A DNA stretch of 64,000 nucleotides, taken from NCBI GenBank assembly GCA_963728355.1, contig CAVSJQ010000013.1, positions 62,001 to 126,000 of the forward strand, in the 5' to 3' direction. The position numbers and the translations under genes are program-made. Under the pieces are notes generated by a model. That model was not told the origin of the DNA. It saw nothing but the letters and a program-made list of their open reading frames with translations, and did no database searches. Below are positions 42,766-50,722 of the stretch, piece after piece. Position 1 is the stretch's first letter; each line of letters begins with the position of its first letter. Origin of the DNA: Sva-07 sp963728355 (GTDB lineage: Bacteria > Actinomycetota > Acidimicrobiia > Acidimicrobiales > Ilumatobacteraceae).

Positions 42766-44907
42766 GTGGCAGCGACACCACATGAACTCGAGGTGGTACG
42801 GATCGGAGCACGTCAGCGCGCCTCCTACGTGGCGGCATGGCAGGTTCCCGATCGTCTCGCACTGACGGTCGCCGCATTCGGTACGTTGTCGGTCGCCGTC
42901 GCCGTTGTCGTCACGGTCATCCGGACCGACCTGTACAGCGACCCGCCGGACGCCGACTGGTGGGTGCTGGCGTTCATGGCGTTCGGGCTGTTGGTCGGTG
43001 AGACGAGCCGGCGGTGTTGGATTCGATCGGGCCCGGACACCTACGTCACCCCGGTCTACCTCTTTGCGTTCGGCATGTTGCTGGTCGGCTCGTCGACCGG
43101 CGCGTTGTGGGCCGCGATGTTGGGGACGGTCGCGCATGCGCTCGTCGTGAGCGCCACCCCGGTCTCGACGCTCATGAGGCTGTCGAAGGTGGCGCTGACC
43201 GTGGGTTCGGCGTCGGCGATGTCGATGTGGCTCGACGCGACGTGGTCGATGGACAGCGTCGCCGGGGTCTCGTGGCGCTGGGTGGTCGGCGCGATGATGA
43301 TCGGAGCGACCATCCTCCTGGTCGACGGCATCATCACGGCGATCGACGAAGCTGCCCGTTCGCGAGTCGCGCTGACGACGGGCCTTGCGCACGGTGTGGG
43401 AGCGTGGGTGACCGCCGAGGGTGCGCTGCTGTCGCTCGCACCGATCTGGATCGTCGGCGTCGAGTTCAGCCGGGCGCTCGCACCGTTGCTCGCAATCACG
43501 ACGGTGCTCGTCTTCCGGTCGACGCGCCAGGCCTTCGAGCGCGCCTACGAGGCGCGTCACGATGCGTTGACCGGTCTGGCGAACCGTCGGGCCTTCGCCG
43601 AGCGCGTGGCCATGGTCGTCGGCGGTGCCGGAGGATCGACATCGGCGATGGTGATGCTGATCGACCTCGATCGTTTCAAGGAGGTCAACGACGAACTCGG
43701 ACACGACGTCGGCGATGCGGTGCTCGCCACCTTCGCCCGGCGGCTCGCCGACAGCTTGCCGCCGACAGCCGTGGCCTCCAGGCTGGCGGGGGACGAGTTC
43801 GCCGTGCTCCAACCCCTGCGAACGAGCGCAGAGGACAGCGCGGAGGTCGAGAACTTGGTGAGTGCACTGAGCGCGGAGCTCGCTCAGCCGCTCTGGGTCC
43901 GCGGTTTCCCCATCCGCGTCGACGTCAGTGTCGGCGTGGCGTTCGCTCCACGACACGGTCGGTCGGCGTCGGACCTGCTGCGTGCGGCCGACATCGCGAT
44001 GTATCGCGCCAAGCGGCTCGCCACGAAGGTCGAGCGGTACGACGACTGCGTCCGCGTCCAACGGCGCGGCCACGTCGAGTTGTTGAGCGACATCGACCGA
44101 GCCCTGGCCGAGGGCCAGTTCAGCGTCCACTACCAGCCGCAGGTGCGTATGGACACGGGCGCAGCCGACACGGTCGAGGCGCTCATTCGTTGGGACCATC
44201 CGGTGTACGGCAGGATTCAGCCGAACGACTTCATCGCACTCGTCGAGCAGACGGAGCTGATCGGGCGTGTCACCGAGATGGTGCTGCGGACCTCGACGCA
44301 GGGCATGCGGATGTCCGGTATCGACGACGTGAAGCTCGCGGTCAACGTCTCGCGGCGAAGCCTGCAGGACCGAAACTTCTCGGCGCTGGTGCTCGGGGCG
44401 CTCGCCGACGTCGGGTTCCCACCCTCGCGTCTGGAGGTGGAAGTCACCGAGCGGGCACTGGGGGCCAACCCGGAGCACTCGTGGTTCACCGTCGACCGGC
44501 TCCGTGAGGCCGGCGTCTCGATCGCGATCGACGACTTCGGTACCGGTTACTCGTCGTTCGAGACGCTGCGGCAACTCCCCGTCGACCGTTTGAAGGTCGA
44601 CGCGGTGTTCGTCGGCGGGCTGCTCTCGAACCGGGCCGATCGAGTGATCGTCGAGAGCGTCGTCGACCTCGCACATCGTCTCGGATTCGACGTGGTCGCC
44701 GAAGGGCTCGAGACGCGAGAGACCTGGAATGCCCTCGCAGCACTCGGGTGCGACTTCGCTCAGGGATTCGGCATCGCACAGCCGATGCCGTTGGCCGATC
44801 TACGGGTCTGGCTCACGAAACGGGCGACGGCGATCGCAGGACCACGTCCGGCTCCTGCGGGTGATCCGATGCCGGCTCCTCGTCTCGAACGCATCCCTCC
44901 GCCCTGA
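42766..44907 (+). CDS. membrane-bound GGDEF-EAL cyclic-di-GMP signalling protein
   Basis: A 713-aa protein. The N-terminal third (about 25-255) has six to eight hydrophobic spans forming an integral sensor domain of unassigned type. The GGDEF domain (about 262-420) has its signature as AGDEF in ASRLAGDEFAVL, a permitted but uncommon variant. The EAL domain (about 440-690) is complete: EALIRWDHP, NVSRR, EVTERAL, DDFGTGYSS, LKVDAVF and EGLET. It probably hydrolyses c-di-GMP, while synthesis is possible but uncertain. The GTG at 42766 follows GGGCGGAG. It is divergent from ettA and ends convergent with a flavin reductase. Confidence 0.9.
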   Translation: MAATPHELEVVRIGARQRASYVAAWQVPDRLALTVAAFGTLSVAVAVVVTVIRTDLYSDPPDADWWVLAFMAFGLLVGETSRRCWIRSGPDTYVTPVYLFAFGMLLVGSSTGALWAAMLGTVAHALVVSATPVSTLMRLSKVALTVGSASAMSMWLDATWSMDSVAGVSWRWVVGAMMIGATILLVDGIITAIDEAARSRVALTTGLAHGVGAWVTAEGALLSLAPIWIVGVEFSRALAPLLAITTVLVFRSTRQAFERAYEARHDALTGLANRRAFAERVAMVVGGAGGSTSAMVMLIDLDRFKEVNDELGHDVGDAVLATFARRLADSLPPTAVASRLAGDEFAVLQPLRTSAEDSAEVENLVSALSAELAQPLWVRGFPIRVDVSVGVAFAPRHGRSASDLLRAADIAMYRAKRLATKVERYDDCVRVQRRGHVELLSDIDRALAEGQFSVHYQPQVRMDTGAADTVEALIRWDHPVYGRIQPNDFIALVEQTELIGRVTEMVLRTSTQGMRMSGIDDVKLAVNVSRRSLQDRNFSALVLGALADVGFPPSRLEVEVTERALGANPEHSWFTVDRLREAGVSIAIDDFGTGYSSFETLRQLPVDRLKVDAVFVGGLLSNRADRVIVESVVDLAHRLGFDVVAEGLETRETWNALAALGCDFAQGFGIAQPMPLADLRVWLTKRATAIAGPRPAPAGDPMPAPRLERIPPP

Positions 44908-44980
44908 GGGCCGTGTTGCTGGGCCCGCGCCTGGGAGCATCCGCGCAACGGTCGACAGCACCGTCGTCGTGCCGTCGAAG

Positions 44981-45478
44981 TCAGTGACGCTTGACGCCTC
45001 CGTACTTCATGCGCGTGTCCGCCATCGATGCCGACCGCGCCTCGTCGGCACGGATGGTCGCATCGACGATCTCGCCGACGAACAGGGTGTGGGTACCGAG
45101 GTCGAGCGTGTGGCGGACAGCGCAGTCCATCCAGGCGATCGCGTCGTCGAAGACTGGAGCGCCCGTGGTCGCGGCACGCACGGCGAAGCCGTTCAGCGAC
45201 TCGCCGTCGTCGACAGCCGGCTTGGAGAACTTGACGAACGGACGGGTGTTCTCGCTGTCCCACAGGTTGACGGTGAAGGCGTCGCTCGCCGAGATCAGGC
45301 GGTGTGTGACCGCCGAGTTGTCGACGCCGATGCCGATCAGGACCGGCTCCATCGACAGCTGTGTGATCCAACTGGTGGTCATCGCGTTGCGTTCGCCGTC
45401 GTGGGCCGAGCCCACCAGGGCCAGGGCGTTGGGGATCTTCCACGTGATCCGGTTGAGCAGTTCGTCGTCGACAGCCAT
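44981..45478 (-). CDS. flavin reductase-domain FMN-binding protein
   Basis: A 165-aa protein of the flavin reductase/DIM6-NTAB family, which binds FMN in a split-barrel fold and supplies reduced flavin or acts as a small oxidoreductase. Typical features are GERNAMTTSWITQLSMEPVL near residue 30, HRLISASDAFTVNLW, and the late IDATIRADEARSAS-like region with a C-terminal MKYGGVKRH. The ATG at 45478 is the natural start. It is divergent from the nucleotidyltransferase gene, with no partner monooxygenase adjacent, so its physiological acceptor is unknown. Confidence 0.85.
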   Translation of the reverse strand: MAVDDELLNRITWKIPNALALVGSAHDGERNAMTTSWITQLSMEPVLIGIGVDNSAVTHRLISASDAFTVNLWDSENTRPFVKFSKPAVDDGESLNGFAVRAATTGAPVFDDAIAWMDCAVRHTLDLGTHTLFVGEIVDATIRADEARSASMADTRMKYGGVKRH

Positions 45479-45513
45479 GCATCCAGGGTAGGAGCCGTCG
45501 GTAACTTCGGACC

Positions 45514-46305
45514 ATGGAACCCGTGTTGCTCCCGGTCCCGGTCGCCGAAGCGCTCGCGGCATGGGTCGACGTCCACGACGAAGCGGCCCCCGGCGTCATC
45601 GAAGGGCTCTATGTGGTCGGATCCGTTGCGCTCGACGACTGGACGACGCACAGCGACATCGACGTCGTTGCGGTCGTCGCCGACCCGTCCGATCCCGACC
45701 TGTTCGACGACCTGGCCGCGGCCCACGCAGTCGTTCGCGACCGTGTGCCGATCGCCGTCGACGGCCCGTACGTCGCATGGGGCGACCTGGTCGTGCCGCC
45801 GATGGCGGTGCAGCGGCCGCGGGTGCTCGACGGCGAGTACCACGTCGACGGCGAGTCGTTCGAGATCAATCCGGTCACGTGGTACACGCTGGCGACCCAC
45901 AGCATCGCGCTGCGCGGGGACCCACCCGATCGTCTCGGTGTGCATCTCGACGTCGCGGAGCGCCGCACTTGGGTACGTGAGAACCTGCAGACCTATTGGC
46001 GCGGCGTCGGCGAACGTCTCGCCGCCGCGATCGAGGCGGACCCGAAGAGCGACACCGCCGACGGGGCCGTGCTCGAATGGGTGGCGCTCGGCGTCGCGAG
46101 GATGCTCTACACGTGGGAGACCGGCGGCGTTGCGTCGAAATCGGCCGCCGGCATCTGGGCCGCCGAACGGGCACCCGACTTCGCCGACATGCTGCTCGCT
46201 GCAGTCGCGGTCCGTGCCGATCCGGGACCGGCGACACGTGCCCACCTGCTCGACGCCGCGGCGTTCACGGACGTGGTCGTCGACAGCGTTACGCCGGGGG
46301 TCTGA
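45514..46305 (+). CDS. nucleotidyltransferase-fold protein with DUF4111-like C-terminal domain (aminoglycoside adenylyltransferase-like)
   Basis: A 263-aa protein. The nucleotidyltransferase motif is in GLYVVGSVALDDWTTHSDID (Gly36-Ser37, Asp48, Asp50). A helical C-terminal domain with RENLQTYWRGVGERL and a later ALGVARMLYTW resembles AadA-like adenylyltransferases. It could modify a small molecule, but no resistance role can be claimed from sequence. The last residues VTPGV are encoded by the 31-bp palindrome, like the C-terminus of ManA, so the original tail has probably been replaced. It is divergent from the flavin reductase. Confidence 0.8.
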   Translation: MEPVLLPVPVAEALAAWVDVHDEAAPGVIEGLYVVGSVALDDWTTHSDIDVVAVVADPSDPDLFDDLAAAHAVVRDRVPIAVDGPYVAWGDLVVPPMAVQRPRVLDGEYHVDGESFEINPVTWYTLATHSIALRGDPPDRLGVHLDVAERRTWVRENLQTYWRGVGERLAAAIEADPKSDTADGAVLEWVALGVARMLYTWETGGVASKSAAGIWAAERAPDFADMLLAAVAVRADPGPATRAHLLDAAAFTDVVVDSVTPGV

Positions 46306-46318
46306 CCCCTGGCGTAAC
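46288..46318. repeat. 31-bp palindromic repeat, copy 4 (overlaps 3' end of the nucleotidyltransferase gene)
   Basis: GTTACGCCGGGGGTC then TGACCCCTGGCGTAAC. The first 18 bp supply the last five codons and the TGA of the upstream gene. The far end lies 3 bp before the stop of the convergent nitronate monooxygenase gene. Confidence 0.9.
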
Positions 46319-46320
46319 GG

Positions 46321-47265
46321 TCAGCCGGCGAGGCGGGCGACGGTCGCAGCGAACTCGGCAATCGTGTTCTCGATGATCTTCGCCACCGGCTCGATCGACT
46401 CGATGCGTCCTGCCACCTGGCCCGACAGTGCGATCGCCGCGTTCATGTCGCCGCCGAAGTAGAGGTCTTGCGGGCTGCCGAAATCGCCGAACACGTTGTG
46501 CGCTGCGTCGACGAGCGCCTCGGTACGGGTGGTGCGAAGTGCCCGCAGGGCGGGGGAGTGTCGCTGGTTCAGGAAGAGCGTGTCGGTCTCGGTGGCATCG
46601 ATGATCGCCTGCTTCCAGTTGTCGTGAACCGGTGACTCGGCCGCTGACACCATCCGGGTGCCCATCTGGACGCCCTCGGCGCCGAGCGCGAACGCCGCGG
46701 CCATCGTGGCGCCGTCGGTGATGCCGCCGGCCGCGATGATCGGCACGTCGACCTTCGAGCGCACGAGCGGCAGCAGCACCATCGTCGACACCGGCGTCGG
46801 ACTCTTGAAACCGCCGCCCTCGCCGCCCTCGACCACGAGCCCGTCGACGCCTGCATCGACGGCCTTGAGCGCGGCCGCCAATGTCGGCACGACGTGGTAG
46901 ACGGTGAGCCCGGCTTCCTTGAGGATCCCGGTGTACTTCGTCGGTGACCCTGCCGACGTCGTCACGAACTTCACGCCCTGGTCGATGACGAACTCGGCGA
47001 TGGCCGGGTCGCGGACGAACGCCTGGGCGATGTTGACGCCGAAGGGTCGATCGGTCAGCTCGCGCATCTTGCGGATCTCGTCCTTGACCGCATCGAGCTC
47101 CCCCGACGACGTTTCGATGATTCCGCAGGCGCCGGCCTGCGACACCGCGGACGCGAGCTGCGACCGTGCGATCCAACCCATCGGCGCCTGGACGATGGGA
47201 ATGTCGACGCCGAGGTCTCGACTCACCCGATTGTCGAACGCGGACGGGAGCGGCGATGTCGTCAT
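46321..47265 (-). CDS. nitronate monooxygenase-family FMN enzyme
   Basis: A 314-aa TIM-barrel flavoprotein of the NPD/nitronate monooxygenase family. IPIVQAPMGWIARSQLASAVSQAG is at the N-terminus, then DRPFGVNIAQAF, DGLVVEGGEGGGF, the FMN-phosphate-binding PIIAAGGITDGATMAAAFALGAEGVQMGTRM, and DLYFGGDMNAA. It oxidises nitronates such as propionate-3-nitronate, or acts as an enoyl reductase-like enzyme in some relatives. The ATG at 47265 is natural and the length standard. Confidence 0.9.
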   Translation of the reverse strand: MTTSPLPSAFDNRVSRDLGVDIPIVQAPMGWIARSQLASAVSQAGACGIIETSSGELDAVKDEIRKMRELTDRPFGVNIAQAFVRDPAIAEFVIDQGVKFVTTSAGSPTKYTGILKEAGLTVYHVVPTLAAALKAVDAGVDGLVVEGGEGGGFKSPTPVSTMVLLPLVRSKVDVPIIAAGGITDGATMAAAFALGAEGVQMGTRMVSAAESPVHDNWKQAIIDATETDTLFLNQRHSPALRALRTTRTEALVDAAHNVFGDFGSPQDLYFGGDMNAAIALSGQVAGRIESIEPVAKIIENTIAEFAATVARLAG

Positions 47266-47338
47266 GACCTCATCATGTCGGCGCGTCCACGACCGTCACC
47301 AACCGGACGCTCACGATCTGGCCGGTCCCATCGGTTGT

Positions 47339-48175
47339 TCAATGGACCACGAGCGGAAAACGAGGATCGCCATCGAGCGTGCCGCCGACGACGAGCCCGT
47401 TGGGTTCGTACGGCGGCGAGGTCGTCCACGGCCGGTCGCCGAATCGAGCGTCGTCGCCGAGCCAGCGCAGGCTGACCGCGCGGCGGCGTGTCGGCAGGTC
47501 GTTGCCCGGTGCCCCGTGCAGCGTGCGGAAGTGGAACGCCAGCACGTCGCCCGGCTCGATGTCCCAACCGATCACCCGTTGCCCGTCCAGCAGTTCGTCC
47601 TCCGGCGGCAGGAGTTCGAAGCGGTCGTCGGCTGTCCCGTACGGCGCGTGGTCGACGAACCTTCGCGGCACGAACCGGCGGCCCCATCGGTGCGACCCGG
47701 CGATGAATCGAAGACCCGACGTGGCGGGGACCGGGTCGAGGGCGATCCACATGCTGACGTTCTGCATCCCGTCGACGCCGTAGTAGGGGTCGTCGTGGTG
47801 CCACGGCGTCTCCTCGGAGGCGCCCGGTTCCTTGACGAGGACGTGCTCGTGGAAGAACCGCACGGTCGCCGAGTTCATCAGCTGCCCGGCGATGTCGGCG
47901 AGGCCGCTCTCGAACACCACGCGTCGGTATGGCTCGACGTCGGGCCAGGTGACGTAATCGCTCCAGAACCCGACCGCCTCGTCGGGGTTCGTGTACCAGT
48001 GCGACCACACGCTCGGATGGGCCTGGTTGTAGTCCACGCCCGTGGCGAGCAGATCGAGCCAACGGTCGTCGACGACACCGCGCAGCACGGCGGCGCCGTC
48101 GCGCTGGAAATCGGCGGCCGCGACATCGATGGCGTCGGCGACTTCGGTGGTCGGTTCCAGCGGAGGTGCAGGCAC
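47339..48175 (-). CDS. phytanoyl-CoA dioxygenase (PhyH) family oxygenase
   Basis: A 278-aa Fe(II)/2-oxoglutarate-dependent oxygenase. The iron ligands are the H-x-D pair in TPWHHDDPYYG and the distal His in FHFRTLHGAPGN. The 2-oxoglutarate Arg is probably in RRRAVSLRWLGDD. DFQRDGAAVLRGVVDDRWLD near the N-terminus is typical of the family. The substrate is unknown; PhyH proteins hydroxylate fatty acyl-CoAs, osmolytes or secondary metabolites. It is not obviously operonic with its neighbours. Confidence 0.9.
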   Translation of the reverse strand: MPAPPLEPTTEVADAIDVAAADFQRDGAAVLRGVVDDRWLDLLATGVDYNQAHPSVWSHWYTNPDEAVGFWSDYVTWPDVEPYRRVVFESGLADIAGQLMNSATVRFFHEHVLVKEPGASEETPWHHDDPYYGVDGMQNVSMWIALDPVPATSGLRFIAGSHRWGRRFVPRRFVDHAPYGTADDRFELLPPEDELLDGQRVIGWDIEPGDVLAFHFRTLHGAPGNDLPTRRRAVSLRWLGDDARFGDRPWTTSPPYEPNGLVVGGTLDGDPRFPLVVH

Positions 48176-48230
48176 GCAACCAGTGTGCTCCGTCCATCGG
48201 TTCGTCGTCGAACGCGCGCTCGGACGGACC

Positions 48231-49001
48231 TCAGACGGTGCAGATGTCGAAGGGTGCGATCCGACTGATCAGATCGGCTGCTCCCAGCAGGGATTCCCTG
48301 GTCGGCTCTTCGAGCGCAGGCTCGTGCGGGCGAGCTCCGTGGGATCGAAACCCGATCAGCTTCAGCCGCATCGCCGGATCGATCTCGGCCAACCAGGCGG
48401 CCGTGCGCTCGAGCAGGCCAGGATCGTCGTTGAACCCGGCGACCAGCAGGAGCCGCACTTCGTACAGCAGGCCGAGTCGATGGAGGTGCTCGATGCTCTC
48501 CAGTACCTGATCGTTCGGTTCGCCGGTCATCGCACGGTGGATCGCCGGATCGAGGCACTTGAGGTCGATCATGGCGCCGTCCATCACCGGTGCGAGGTCA
48601 TCCCACGTCGACGGTCCGGTGGCGCCGTTCGAATCCACGAAACAGGTCAGGTGTGACAACGCCGAATCGTCCTTGACCTCGGAGAACAGCGCCCGCAGGA
48701 ACTCCGGCTGCTGGGTCGCTTCGCCGCCTGATGCCGTGATCCCACGGATGAACGGCGCGGCGCGGCGGATCTCCACGAGCACGTCGTCGACGTCCATGTG
48801 GTGTGGATCGTGGCCCGGCATCGGGTCGTGGCCCGGGATCGTCTGAGGGTTGTGGCAGGCAATGCAGTCGAAGTTGCAGCCCTGCATGAAGACGACGAAC
48901 CGGTTGCCGGGGCCGTCCACACTGCTGAACGAGATGGTGTCGGCGACGTATCCCGACTGCCGCCGGGCGGTGCCGCCCGCGTCAGCGAGGGTCGCGTTCA
49001 T
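48231..49001 (-). CDS. yjjW: radical SAM glycyl-radical-enzyme activase, YjjW-like
   Basis: A 256-aa activating enzyme. The CxxxCxxC cluster motif is CNFDCIAC (Cys42, Cys46, Cys49). SFSSVDGPGNRFVVFMQG precedes it, and the SAM-binding GGEATQQPEF and DLKCLDPAIH segments follow. It has no inserted ferredoxin-like 8-Cys domain, so it is shorter than E. coli YjjW. It overlaps the YjjI gene by 20 bp and surely installs the glycyl radical in that protein. A PGHDPM/PGHDPH local duplication lies just after the cluster. Assignment as YjjW depends on its partner. Confidence 0.88.
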   Translation of the reverse strand: MNATLADAGGTARRQSGYVADTISFSSVDGPGNRFVVFMQGCNFDCIACHNPQTIPGHDPMPGHDPHHMDVDDVLVEIRRAAPFIRGITASGGEATQQPEFLRALFSEVKDDSALSHLTCFVDSNGATGPSTWDDLAPVMDGAMIDLKCLDPAIHRAMTGEPNDQVLESIEHLHRLGLLYEVRLLLVAGFNDDPGLLERTAAWLAEIDPAMRLKLIGFRSHGARPHEPALEEPTRESLLGAADLISRIAPFDICTV

Positions 49002-50541
49002 GGCAGCCGATCCGCTTCACTGCGCGTTGCGTGAGGTGGTAGGCCGACTCGCTGCCGGCGGCGAGATGATCGCTGCCGTGGCGCACCATGCCGTCGTCGG
49101 CGATCGCTGCGAGGTCGCTCTTGCGGACGAGGTAGCCGGTGATGCGGACGAAGTCGTTGCTGTCGAGATTGAACGTGAAGTCGCGCATCCCGGTCGCGAA
49201 GGCCCCGCGGATGATGTCGACCAGCGCCTCGGGGTTGCGGGTGGCGGTCTCGTCGACGTGGAAGATGTCGCTGACCCCGGAGGCGAACAGGTGATGGTGC
49301 GGCGCGCACGTGGCGATGTGTTCGAGGAGGCCGGGTTCGTCACCGACGGGAATCCGCGTTCCTGCGGTCACGTCGTCGTCGAGGTCGATACCGCTCTGGC
49401 TGTGCAGGTAGCAGCGTCCGCCCCCGCCCTCGCTGTAGGGCATCGGGCGGTCGGCGACCAGCTCCGCCACCCGTTCGACGATCCGCACCGCCAGCGCATC
49501 GGCCTCGGCGTCGTGGCCGTACCGCGCCTGGCCGCCGTGGTCACGCCCCTCGTAGGCCGTCAGGAGGTTCACGCACTCGGCCAGCCCGAAGATGCCGAAC
49601 ATCGCGGCGAAGCGGTCGACGTGGATCAGCCCTTCGGTGGCCAGCCAGTGGGTGTCGAAGAAGCGCTGTCGTTCGACGAGCGACCGGACACGGGCTTCGC
49701 CCAGTTCGGCGGTCAGTTCGACGTACCGGGGCAGCGTGTCGGACAGGAACTGGTCGATGCCTCCAGCGTGGACCAGCGCGACCTCCTTGAGGTTGAGACG
49801 CACCAGCGTGTGTGCGCCACCGCCGATCTTCAGCGAGTTGTAGCAGCTCACCGCCGCGTAGCGATCGCCGTGGTCCCCGACCATCATCGGGTGGTTCACG
49901 AAGTGGGGCTTGCCCGTCTCGAACACCGTGCGGACCGCATCGTCGATCAGATCGTCGGGTGTCATCGTGGGATCGACCTTCAGCGTGATGTTCGGTACCG
50001 CCTGGCGCAGCGAGCGCTCGACACGCAGGATCGAGCGTGCCACCCGGTTGTCGTGCGGACCGAGATTCGTGTGCACGAACGCATCGGGCAACATGCGATC
50101 GAGACCGATCCAGAACCGGCGCAGCGTCGTGTCGAGATCGGTGTCGGAGAGGTCGTCGGTGACGAACGGTTCGAGCAACGCGTCGAGATCGCCGAGGTAC
50201 ACCGGGTAGGTGGTCACGCTCGGAACGTGGGCGTACATCACCTGGAGGAAGGCCAGCGCATCGTCGAGCGTCGTCGGCGGCGCCATCTCCAGATGGTCCA
50301 GCCCCTGTTGCATCGCCAGCTCGTAGTCCGGCAGGACGTACCTCGCGGTGAACGGTGCGTGACCTTCGTACATGTCGCAGATGATGCGCTTGTCGAGGGC
50401 GTTCGCGCAGTCGACGGACAGCGCCGGATACGGCAGTGCGTCGGTCGCCAGGGCCGCGAGGCGTCGCAGCTTCTGGTCGTAGGACAGTGCGCCACTGCGA
50501 ACCAGCTCCGTGGCGCGCTCGGTCAGCTCCTCGATCTCCAT
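48982..50541 (-). CDS. yjjI: YjjI-family glycyl radical enzyme, function unknown
   Basis: A 519-aa protein of the YjjI (DUF3029) group, close to the 516 aa of E. coli YjjI. The C-terminal glycyl-radical motif is RITGYLVRKSD with the candidate radical Gly469. A candidate thiyl cysteine is Cys233 in AVSCYNSLKIGGG. Other typical segments are KRIICDMYEGHAPFTARYVLPDY and NPEALVDIIRGAF. The reaction of this family is not established. Glycyl radical enzymes are oxygen-sensitive, so its presence suggests an anaerobic or microaerobic phase. It is transcribed ahead of the activase (20-bp overlap). An 11-bp inverted repeat lies 60 bp upstream of the ATG at 50541. Confidence 0.88.
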   Translation of the reverse strand: MEIEELTERATELVRSGALSYDQKLRRLAALATDALPYPALSVDCANALDKRIICDMYEGHAPFTARYVLPDYELAMQQGLDHLEMAPPTTLDDALAFLQVMYAHVPSVTTYPVYLGDLDALLEPFVTDDLSDTDLDTTLRRFWIGLDRMLPDAFVHTNLGPHDNRVARSILRVERSLRQAVPNITLKVDPTMTPDDLIDDAVRTVFETGKPHFVNHPMMVGDHGDRYAAVSCYNSLKIGGGAHTLVRLNLKEVALVHAGGIDQFLSDTLPRYVELTAELGEARVRSLVERQRFFDTHWLATEGLIHVDRFAAMFGIFGLAECVNLLTAYEGRDHGGQARYGHDAEADALAVRIVERVAELVADRPMPYSEGGGGRCYLHSQSGIDLDDDVTAGTRIPVGDEPGLLEHIATCAPHHHLFASGVSDIFHVDETATRNPEALVDIIRGAFATGMRDFTFNLDSNDFVRITGYLVRKSDLAAIADDGMVRHGSDHLAAGSESAYHLTQRAVKRIGCHERDPR

Positions 50542-50600
50542 GTCGCCGACGGTACGGCGTGCACCGTCGTCGCACCAGGGGCTTTGGTCGCTCAGAGCCG

Positions 50601-50635
50601 AACTGTCACACCGTGCCGGGCCAAGTGTGACAGTT
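50601..50635. promoter_or_regulatory. perfect 11-bp inverted repeat between divergent yjjI and mraY
   Basis: AACTGTCACAC (50601-50611) and GTGTGACAGTT (50625-50635) are exact complements around a 13-nt spacer. The position 60 bp upstream of yjjI and 88 bp upstream of mraY suits an operator. The half-site TGTGACA resembles CRP/FNR-family sites but the spacing does not fit them. A hairpin repeat is the alternative. Confidence 0.5.
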
Positions 50636-50722
50636 GGAGCGAGACCGGGAGCCGTGACGTTGTGCCCTGGCGTCGACGCCGGTGTTCCATGAGCCTGTCG
50701 CTGTGCAATCGGACGGTTCGGC

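Noticed and set aside
45514..46305. Aminoglycoside resistance gene
   Set aside because: The nucleotidyltransferase fold and helical C-terminal domain resemble AadA, but similarity seen by eye is not enough to claim a resistance function.
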